20,601 bases of DNA, taken from positions 1-20,601 of the forward strand of contig JALXER010000161.1 in assembly GCA_027069385.1 (NCBI GenBank), in the 5' to 3' direction. Both the position numbers and the translations under genes were made by a program. Below the pieces are notes generated by a model. It had not been told where the DNA came from, searched no databases, and saw only the letters and a program-made list of their open reading frames with translations. Positions 15,290 through 20,601 of this stretch are shown here, in pieces. Every line of letters begins with the position of its first letter. Positions within the stretch are counted from its first letter, which is position 1. The stretch comes from Paracoccaceae bacterium. Lineage in GTDB: Bacteria; Pseudomonadota; Alphaproteobacteria; Rhodobacterales; Rhodobacteraceae.

Positions 15290-15862
15290 TCACGAATCCG
15301 CGTCTTTGACAGGGTCCGTGTTGGAAGAAACGCCCACCTGCGCGGCGCGGATCAGCCGGTCGGCAATGGTAAAGCCGGGGGCCATAACCTGAATGATAGA
15401 CCCTTTCTTGGTATCGGGCACCGGTGCCTCGAACATGGCCTGATGCAGTTTTGGGTCAAACCTGTCCCCCAGAGCCGGATCAATTTTGACAATCTTGTGC
15501 TTTTCGAACACGTTCAGCAATTCGCGCCGGGTCAGTTCCAGCCCCTCGGTCAGGGCGCTGTGTTTTTCGCGCAGATCCTCGTCGATATTTTCCAATGCCC
15601 GATCCAGATTGTCATGCACCGACAGCAAATCGCGCGCCAGTTTGGTGCCGCCATAGGCCTCGGCCTCGCGGCGGTCGCGTTCGGCGCGTTTGCGCAGGTT
15701 TTCAGAGTCGGCAAAAGACCGCATCAACCGGTCTTTCAGCTTGGCATTCTCGGCTTCCAGATCCTCGATGCTGGGCACCGCCAGTTCTTCTTCCATCTCT
15801 TGCTCCTCGGCCATTGCGTCGAGTTCCTCGGGATCGTCCAAAAACTGTTTTTCGTCGCTCAT
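15290..15862 (-). CDS. grpE: Nucleotide exchange factor GrpE
   Basis: A 190-residue co-chaperone that drives ADP release from DnaK. The N-terminus is acidic, followed by a long helix (about residues 30-75, EDLEAENAKLKDRLMRSFAD) for dimerisation. Next come the conserved VHDNLDRAL segment and the C-terminal beta domain (KLHQAMFEAP, then KKGSIIQVMAPGFTIADRL). Length and layout are typical. GAGGAA precedes the ATG at 15862. It starts 10 bases after the hrcA stop and is surely co-transcribed with it. dnaK and dnaJ are not in the window. Confidence 0.96.
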   Translation of the reverse strand: MSDEKQFLDDPEELDAMAEEQEMEEELAVPSIEDLEAENAKLKDRLMRSFADSENLRKRAERDRREAEAYGGTKLARDLLSVHDNLDRALENIDEDLREKHSALTEGLELTRRELLNVFEKHKIVKIDPALGDRFDPKLHQAMFEAPVPDTKKGSIIQVMAPGFTIADRLIRAAQVGVSSNTDPVKDADS

Positions 15863-15872
15863 CTTTTCTTCC

Positions 15873-16937
15873 TCATCGTGTGCGGCGCGTCATCAGCCGC
15901 CCCATCAACTGCGCGGTATAGTCCACAATCGGGACAATCCGCGCGTAATTCAAATGCGTTGGTCCGATCACGCCGACCGCACCAACTATTTTACGCTCAG
16001 CGTTCATATAGGGAGAAACAACCAAAGAGGAACCCGAAAGTGAAAAAAGTTTGTTCTCGGAGCCAATAAAAACCCGCACCCCCTCGCCTGCTTCGGTCAG
16101 GTCGAGCAATTGTTCCAGATCGCGCTTGCGTTCAAGGTCGTCAAACAGTTGGCGAATGCGTTCCAGTTCGGCGGCGTCCGCGTCGGCATCCAGCAGATTG
16201 GAGCGCCCGCGCACGATCAGCCGGTCCTTGCCGCCATCGACACCGTCAACCCAGATCGCAACGCCCTGCTCGATCAGCTTTTGCGATAACTGGTCCAGTT
16301 CGGCGCGGCTGTTGGCCACCTCGCGCGCGACAATGGTTCTGATCTCGGAAACCGTGTGCCCTTCCAGCACCGCATTCAAAAAATTGGCTGCCTCGCGCAT
16401 GGCCGACGGAGTCATCCCGGGCGGCGGGGTGAAAAACCGGTTTTCAACCTGCCCGTCGGCAGTAACCAGCACCACGATGGCCCGGTCTGCGGCCAGCGCC
16501 ACAAATTCCAGATGCTTGATCGGAGATTCGCTTTTGGGGGCCAAAACCAGCGATGCGCCATGGGTCAGGCCCGACAGCATCGAACCGGCCCGGTCCAGCG
16601 CCGTTTGGATTTCGACATTGGGTTCGACCGATTCCTCGATCTTACTGCGCTCTTCGGCGCTGATATCCCCGATTTCCAGCAGCCCGTCAACAAACAGCCG
16701 CAAGCCCAGTTCGGTCGGCATCCGGCCCGCCGATGTGTGGGGCGCGTTGAGCAGGCCGAAATGTTCCAGATCCTGCATGGTGTTGCGAATGGTCGCCGCC
16801 GAAACCTGCTCCGATAGGCGCCGGCTAAGGGTGCGGGAGCCGATCGGCTCGCCCGAGTCCAGATAGCTTTCGACCACAAGGCGGAAAACCTCGCGGGAGC
16901 GGGCGTTCAGTTCGGATAATGGTGTGGTCGGAATCAT
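15873..16937 (-). CDS. hrcA: Heat-inducible transcription repressor HrcA
   Basis: A 354-residue repressor of groES-groEL (and sometimes dnaK) that binds CIRCE elements and needs GroEL to fold. An N-terminal winged helix-turn-helix lies at about residues 32-65 (SRTLSRRLSEQVSAATIRNT), followed by the family motif SAGRMPTELGLRLFVD at 69-84. The GAF-like and C-terminal parts are complete, ending with GVIGPTHLNYARIVPIVDY. The ATG at 16937 has AGGTG 7 bases upstream. The frame stays open upstream for another 122 codons, but this overlaps rph and is not HrcA-like. A good sigma-70 promoter lies directly upstream. I see no CIRCE repeat there, so the gene appears not to repress itself through that site. 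Confidence 0.96.
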   Translation of the reverse strand: MIPTTPLSELNARSREVFRLVVESYLDSGEPIGSRTLSRRLSEQVSAATIRNTMQDLEHFGLLNAPHTSAGRMPTELGLRLFVDGLLEIGDISAEERSKIEESVEPNVEIQTALDRAGSMLSGLTHGASLVLAPKSESPIKHLEFVALAADRAIVVLVTADGQVENRFFTPPPGMTPSAMREAANFLNAVLEGHTVSEIRTIVAREVANSRAELDQLSQKLIEQGVAIWVDGVDGGKDRLIVRGRSNLLDADADAAELERIRQLFDDLERKRDLEQLLDLTEAGEGVRVFIGSENKLFSLSGSSLVVSPYMNAERKIVGAVGVIGPTHLNYARIVPIVDYTAQLMGRLMTRRTR

Positions 16938-16962
16938 GGTGTTCACCTGCAACGGGTGCTGG

Positions 16963-16991
16963 AATTTAGGCTTTTGGCGCGGTTGGGTCAA
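16963..16991 (-). promoter_or_regulatory. Sigma-70-type promoter of hrcA-grpE
   Basis: On the minus strand TTGACC (16991-16986), a 17-base spacer and TAAATT (16968-16963). The predicted transcript starts about 20 bases before the hrcA ATG. Both hexamers are close to consensus. Confidence 0.6.
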
Positions 16992-17000
16992 TGGATAAGC

Positions 17001-17029
17001 TGGACGTGTGCCCCGCGCCGCGTTATGAG
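17001..17029 (+). promoter_or_regulatory. Candidate promoter of rph-rdgB-rid-hemW
   Basis: TGGACG (17001-17006), 17 bases, TATGAG (17024-17029), with a start of transcription about 23 bases before the rph ATG. It is back to back with the hrcA promoter, 10 bases away, so the two may interfere. Confidence 0.4.
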
Positions 17030-17058
17030 GTTGCAAACCTTTGAAAGTGGAGAGAACC

Positions 17059-17775
17059 ATGCGCCCTTCCGGCAGAAGCAACGACCAAATGCGTGATATC
17101 GCGATTGAAACCGGCGTCACCAAACACGCCGAGGGATCATGCCTGATCAAATGCGGCGATACGCATGTGCTATGCACCGCCTCGTTGGAACCGCGCGTGC
17201 CGCCATGGTTGCGCAATACCGGGCTGGGCTGGGTAACAGCCGAATACGGCATGTTGCCCCGCTCGACCGGCTCGCGGATGCGGCGCGAGGCAACGGCGGG
17301 CAAGCAATCAGGAAGAACGCAGGAAATTCAACGCCTTATCGGCAGATCGCTGCGCGCCGGCGTGGACCGTGTGGCACTGGGAGAGCGGCAAATCACCGTG
17401 GATTGCGACGTGATTCAGGCCGATGGCGGCACGCGCTGCGCATCAATCACCGGCGGCTGGGTAGCGCTGCGTCTGGCGGTAAACAAGCTGTTGAAATCGG
17501 GCGAGATCAAAACCGACCCGCTGACCGATCATATCGCCGCGGTTTCTTGCGGGATTTATGGCGGAATGCCGGTGCTGGATCTGGACTATCTGGAGGATTC
17601 AGACGCGGGCACCGATGCGAATTTCGTGATGACCGGCCGCAAGGGGCTGGTCGAAATTCAGGGCTCGGCCGAGGGCGCGACCTTTAGCCGGGAGGAATTC
17701 AACACGCTGATGGATCTGGCTGAAAAAGGCGTGGGCGAGCTGATCGAGGCGCAAAAAGGGGCGGTAGATGCGTAA
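17059..17775 (+). CDS. rph: Ribonuclease PH
   Basis: A 238-residue phosphorolytic exoribonuclease that trims the 3' ends of tRNA precursors. The whole length fits the family: N-terminal MRPSGRSNDQMRDI, then GWVTAEYGMLPRSTGSRM and RREATAGKQSGRTQEIQRLI, and the metal/catalytic segment DLDYLEDSDAGTDANFV. The ATG at 17059 has GGAGAG 6 bases upstream; a TTG six codons earlier is in frame but less likely. The stop overlaps the start of rdgB by 8 bases. Confidence 0.97.
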   Translation: MRPSGRSNDQMRDIAIETGVTKHAEGSCLIKCGDTHVLCTASLEPRVPPWLRNTGLGWVTAEYGMLPRSTGSRMRREATAGKQSGRTQEIQRLIGRSLRAGVDRVALGERQITVDCDVIQADGGTRCASITGGWVALRLAVNKLLKSGEIKTDPLTDHIAAVSCGIYGGMPVLDLDYLEDSDAGTDANFVMTGRKGLVEIQGSAEGATFSREEFNTLMDLAEKGVGELIEAQKGAVDA

Positions 17776-18379
17776 GTTTACCGAACCGAAACTGGTGGTG
17801 GCGACGCATAATCAGGGCAAGCTGGAAGAGATCGCCCGTCTGATGGAACCCTTCGGGATCGACACGGTATCGGCGGGGCAGCTTGGCTATGATGAACCCG
17901 AGGAAACCGAGGATAATTTCGTCGGAAATGCCCGCATCAAGGCGCATTATGCCGCGCGCAAAAGCAATATGCCCGCGCTGGCCGATGACAGCGGTATCGA
18001 AATCGACGGGTTGGGCGGCGCGCCCGGGGTCTATACCGCCGACTGGGCCGAAACGCCCGATGGGCGCGATTTTGTGATGGCGATGACCAAAAGCTGGCAA
18101 AAGCTGGAAGAGGCAAACGCCCCCTTCCCCCGAACCGCCCGTTTTCGCTGCACACTGGTGCTGGCATGGCCCGACGGGCATGACGAGGTGTTCGAGGGCA
18201 AGATAGAAGGCGAGATCGTCTGGCCCATGGCCGGAGAGCAGGGTCATGGCTATGACCCGATCTTCAAGCCAGAGGGGTATGATATTACCTTTGGTGAAAT
18301 GGACCGGTGGGAAAAGAACAAGATCAGCCATCGCGCCGACGCGTTTGACAAGCTGGTAAAGGGGTGTTTTTCATCATGA
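17768..18379 (+). CDS. rdgB: XTP/dITP pyrophosphatase (RdgB/HAM1)
   Basis: A 203-residue house-cleaning nucleotidase that hydrolyses dITP, XTP and ITP to monophosphates and so keeps deaminated purines out of DNA. Motifs: VATHNQGKLEEI near the N-terminus (substrate and phosphate binding), ADDSGIEIDGLGGAPGVYTADW, GHGYDPIF and SHRADAF at the C-terminus. Complete and typical. It overlaps rph by 8 bases at its start and the next gene by 4 bases (ATGA), which suggests translational coupling. Confidence 0.96.
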   Translation: MRKFTEPKLVVATHNQGKLEEIARLMEPFGIDTVSAGQLGYDEPEETEDNFVGNARIKAHYAARKSNMPALADDSGIEIDGLGGAPGVYTADWAETPDGRDFVMAMTKSWQKLEEANAPFPRTARFRCTLVLAWPDGHDEVFEGKIEGEIVWPMAGEQGHGYDPIFKPEGYDITFGEMDRWEKNKISHRADAFDKLVKGCFSS

Positions 18380-18762
18380 AATCAATGCGTAAGCTAATCA
18401 GCACCGGATCACCCTTTGAGAAATCCATGGGTTATTCGCGTGCGGTGGTGCAAGGGGACTGGTGCTTTGTCTCGGGGGTTACGGGGTATGATTATACCGC
18501 GATGGCCCTGCCTGAATCCGTCGGTGACCAGGCGGTGAACTGTTTTCAGACCATCGAAAAGGTGTTGACCGAAGCGGGGTTCGAGATGGGCGATATCGCG
18601 CGGGTGCAGTACACAGTGGTGCGGGCTGATCTGGTAGAGCAGCTCGGGCCGGTTCTGGAACGGTTTCTGGGGGATATCCGGCCCGCGGCCACGATGATAA
18701 TTGCCGGGCTGATCAAGCCTGAAATGCTGATCGAGATAGAGGTCACCGCCTTTGCCGGATGA
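18376..18762 (+). CDS. RidA/YjgF-family protein
   Basis: A 128-residue Rid-family protein, which as a trimer typically hydrolyses reactive imines or enamines such as 2-aminoacrylate made by PLP enzymes. Arg102 in DIRPAATM and the glutamates of IEIEVTAFAG match the positions used by active RidA proteins. The N-terminus (STGSPFEKSMGYSRAV) resembles a Rid subgroup other than the classic RidA, so deaminase activity is likely but the substrate is open. The ATG at 18376 overlaps the rdgB stop (ATGA) and has AAAGGGGTG upstream; ATG 18385 is an alternative. Its end overlaps the hemW start by 11 bases. Confidence 0.9.
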   Translation: MKSMRKLISTGSPFEKSMGYSRAVVQGDWCFVSGVTGYDYTAMALPESVGDQAVNCFQTIEKVLTEAGFEMGDIARVQYTVVRADLVEQLGPVLERFLGDIRPAATMIIAGLIKPEMLIEIEVTAFAG

Positions 18763-19906
18763 TTGGCAGCATGGCGGATTCGGGGTTTATATCCACTGGC
18801 CCTTTTGCAAATCCAAATGCCCTTATTGCGACTTTAACAGCCATGTTCAGGCCAACGTGGATCAATCGGCATGGCGGGATGCATTGCTGGCAGAGCTGCG
18901 CAATACCTATCGGCTGACCGGACCGCGCCGCGTTGATACGGTGTTTTTTGGTGGCGGCACGCCAAGCCTGATGGCACCCTCTACCGTGGCAGCGCTGATC
19001 GAGGAAATCGACCATCTGTGGGGGATCATGCCAAAGGCCGAAATCTCGCTGGAGGCCAACCCGACCTCGGTCGAGGCAGAGCGGTTTCGAGGGTATGCAC
19101 AGGGCGGGGTAAACCGGTTGTCGATGGGTGTGCAGGCGCTGAACGATGCGAACTTGAAGGCGCTGGGGCGAACCCATACCGTGGCTGAGGCGATACAAGC
19201 CTTTGATATTGCTAAGAATAGTTTTTCCCGGGTAAGCTTTGACCTGATCTATGCGCGACAGGGGCAAAGCCTGACGGACTGGCAGGCCGAGCTGAAAACG
19301 GCGCTGGATATGTCGGTTGACCATCTGTCGCTGTATCAGCTTACCATTGAATCCGGCACCCGCTTCGGTGCGTTATATCAGCGTGGAAGGCTGCGCAATC
19401 TGCCCGATGACGACCTTGCTTCGGACATGTATTTTGCCACGCAAGACCTGTGCGAGGCCGGCGGAATGCCCCGATATGAAGTGTCGAACCACGCGGCAGT
19501 CGATGCGCAAAGCCGCCATAACCTTATTTACTGGCGCTATGGCGATTATGCCGGTATCGGGCCGGGGGCGCATGGTCGGCTGACTCTGAACGGCAGGCGC
19601 ATGGCAAGCCAGACCAAGCCGGACCCGGCCTTATGGCTGGACAGGGTTTCATCAAACGGGCATGGGCGAACTACGCTGGATCCGCTGGATCCCGCGGACC
19701 AGGCACTGGAATATCTGCTGATGTCGATGCGCCTGTCAGAGGGCATGTCGGTTGCACGTTACACCCGTCTGGCCGGACAGAATTTGAACGCTGAACGGGT
19801 AGAGGATTTACAGGAAATGGGCCTGCTGACCCTGAAGAAGGACCGGCTTGCAACCACCCGCAAAGGGGCACCGCTGTTGAATGCCATTCTGCGGGAACTG
19901 GCTTAG
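18752..19906 (+). CDS. hemW: Radical SAM haem chaperone HemW
   Basis: A 384-residue radical SAM protein, formerly called HemN-like, that binds haem and delivers it to target proteins. The iron-sulphur motif CxxxCxxC is Cys19, Cys23 and Cys26 (PFCKSKCPYCDF). GGGTPS follows (SAM binding), and the HemW-typical HNLIYWRYGDYAGIGPGAHG. The third cysteine is followed by Asp-Phe and the fourth cysteine typical of HemN is absent, as expected for HemW. The start is a TTG at 18752, with AGAGGT 9 bases upstream and overlapping the preceding gene; no ATG occurs before the cluster motif. The stop codon TAG is the first three bases of a terminal inverted repeat of the adjacent element. Confidence 0.94.
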   Translation: MPDDWQHGGFGVYIHWPFCKSKCPYCDFNSHVQANVDQSAWRDALLAELRNTYRLTGPRRVDTVFFGGGTPSLMAPSTVAALIEEIDHLWGIMPKAEISLEANPTSVEAERFRGYAQGGVNRLSMGVQALNDANLKALGRTHTVAEAIQAFDIAKNSFSRVSFDLIYARQGQSLTDWQAELKTALDMSVDHLSLYQLTIESGTRFGALYQRGRLRNLPDDDLASDMYFATQDLCEAGGMPRYEVSNHAAVDAQSRHNLIYWRYGDYAGIGPGAHGRLTLNGRRMASQTKPDPALWLDRVSSNGHGRTTLDPLDPADQALEYLLMSMRLSEGMSVARYTRLAGQNLNAERVEDLQEMGLLTLKKDRLATTRKGAPLLNAILRELA

Positions 19907-20168
19907 GGTCAGGACCCATTGATCCGGCACCACCGGTTTGGCAGATTTTTCGCCTGACCATGAGCAAGCCCGCAGGAATAGTGGGCTATTTCAAGGGATT
20001 GCGAAGCCGTCAGGCGGAAAATCCGCCAAATCCGAAGGACGCCAAATCCGCTTCATCCCAGCGGCGTGGGCCGCTTGGAAAGGGGGCCACCCTGTCCGGC
20101 GCGACCCAAACCGGTGAGTTATTGCGGATTTGACGCCGGTGGCGTCGGATTAATGGGTCCTGACCCTA
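19904..20168. mobile_element. MITE-like noncoding element with 23-bp terminal inverted repeats
   Basis: 265 bases bounded by inverted repeats 19904-19926 and 20146-20168 that match at 22 of 23 positions; each starts TAGGGTCAGGACCCATT. The inside is strongly structured: a 22-bp stem with two mismatches (19937-19958 with 20009-20030); a 14-bp stem with two mismatches (20038-20051 with 20124-20137); hairpins AGCGGC/GCCGCT (20060-20075) and GACGCC/GGCGTC (20132-20146); and an 11-bp direct repeat CGCCAAATCCG (20024 and 20040). There is no coding frame. TA at both outer edges fits a TA target duplication, as for IS630/Tc1-mariner-type elements. The parent transposase is not in the window, so the family is inferred. 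Confidence 0.75.
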
Positions 20169-20601
20169 GTTCGATAGCAACCGGCACAGGCCGTCCAGTT
20201 CTTCCAACGTGGTATAGGAAATCCGCAATTCGCCCTTACCGGTGGCGTGATGATGGTCGATATTGACCTTGAGGCGCAGTTGCGCGGTCAGGTCTTCCTC
20301 TATGGCGCGGGTATCGGCATCTTTTTGCGGGGTCAGGCGACGTTTTTTGACCGGTGGAGCTTTGGGCGATTTGGCCAGAATCTCGGCCTGCCGCACGCTT
20401 AGGTTTTTGCCGATGATTTCGCGCGCCATGGCGATCGGGTCTTCGACCGGAACCAGCGCACGGGCGTGACCGGCGGTCAGCTTGCCTTCGCGCAGATAGG
20501 TAATGACTTCGTTGGGCAGGGTCAGCAGGCGCAAAAGGTTGGCGATATGGCTGCGGGATTTGCCCAACGCGGTTGCCAGCTTTTCCTGTGTGTGGCCGAA
20601 A
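20166..20601 (-). CDS. parB: Chromosome partitioning protein ParB (N-terminal part outside window)
   Basis: The C-terminal 144 residues of ParB; the start lies beyond the right edge. ParB binds parS sites near the origin and, with the ATPase ParA, segregates the chromosome. Seen: the helix-turn-helix (GHTQEKLATALGKSRSHIAN), then LLRLLTLPNEVITYLREGKLTAGHARAL, a Lys/Pro-rich linker, and the C-terminal dimerisation domain (LRISYTTLEELDGLCRLL). The stop TAG lies in the terminal repeat of the neighbouring element, but the C-terminus looks natural. Position next to hemW fits the parAB/origin region of alphaproteobacteria. No parS site was found in this window. Confidence 0.95.
   Translation of the reverse strand, partial: FGHTQEKLATALGKSRSHIANLLRLLTLPNEVITYLREGKLTAGHARALVPVEDPIAMAREIIGKNLSVRQAEILAKSPKAPPVKKRRLTPQKDADTRAIEEDLTAQLRLKVNIDHHHATGKGELRISYTTLEELDGLCRLLSN

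Noticed and set aside
15270..15294. Hairpin GTTTT/AAAAC and palindrome CGTGATCACG at the end of grpE
   Set aside because: Short, AT-paired or loop-free structures without a T run; no convincing terminator or operator.
16990..16998. DnaA box-like TTATCCATT on the minus strand in the hrcA promoter
   Set aside because: The last two bases differ from the consensus, it is a single site, and it overlaps the -35 element; not enough for an origin or DnaA control.
20066..20266. Open frame crossing the MITE-like element into parB
   Set aside because: It runs antisense to parB, has no ribosome binding site and shows no protein family features.

Overview
The window looks like chromosome from an alphaproteobacterium of the order Rhodobacterales (Roseobacter/Rhodobacter type). 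Three things support this: GC-rich coding sequence (about 60% where I counted by hand), a TRAP transporter, and the cluster hrcA-grpE / rph-rdgB-hemW / parB, which sits near the origin in many alphaproteobacteria. The taxonomic call comes from protein character and gene order, not from a search. No CRISPR array, rRNA, tRNA, prophage or complete insertion sequence is visible.

Layout, left to right. The 3' part of a TRAP large permease gene (dctM, +) overlaps tail to tail with a ribokinase-family gene (-). Then come maeB (-) and a group III truncated haemoglobin (-), which is divergent from a large DUF2339 membrane protein (+) followed by ileS (+). The ileS-pnp gap holds two identical 24-bp palindromic repeats and a strong hairpin terminator. 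On the minus strand follow pnp and rpsO. Next is an AT-richer stretch of about 480 bp with a 36-codon gene that has a near-perfect ribosome binding site. It is followed by a divergent serine-hydroxymethyltransferase-like PLP enzyme, then grpE and hrcA. Divergent from hrcA runs a tightly overlapping run, rph-rdgB-rid-hemW (+). A 265-bp element with 23-bp terminal inverted repeats lies exactly between the stop codons of hemW and parB; parB (-) runs off the right edge.

How the genes relate. Most are housekeeping: RNA turnover and tRNA maturation (pnp, rph), translation (ileS, rpsO), protein quality control (grpE, hrcA), metabolite clean-up (rdgB, RidA family), haem handling (hemW), chromosome segregation (parB) and C4 carbon flow (dctM, maeB). 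The overlaps of 8, 4 and 11 nt in rph-rdgB-rid-hemW suggest translational coupling.

The less ordinary items are the MITE-like element whose ends supply both flanking stop codons, the very basic 36-aa protein, the SHMT-like enzyme that seems to lack several SHMT catalytic residues, and a low-GC patch inside the editing domain of ileS. I did not find a convincing new defence or mobile system. The MITE-like element and the small basic gene are the best candidates for undescribed biology.
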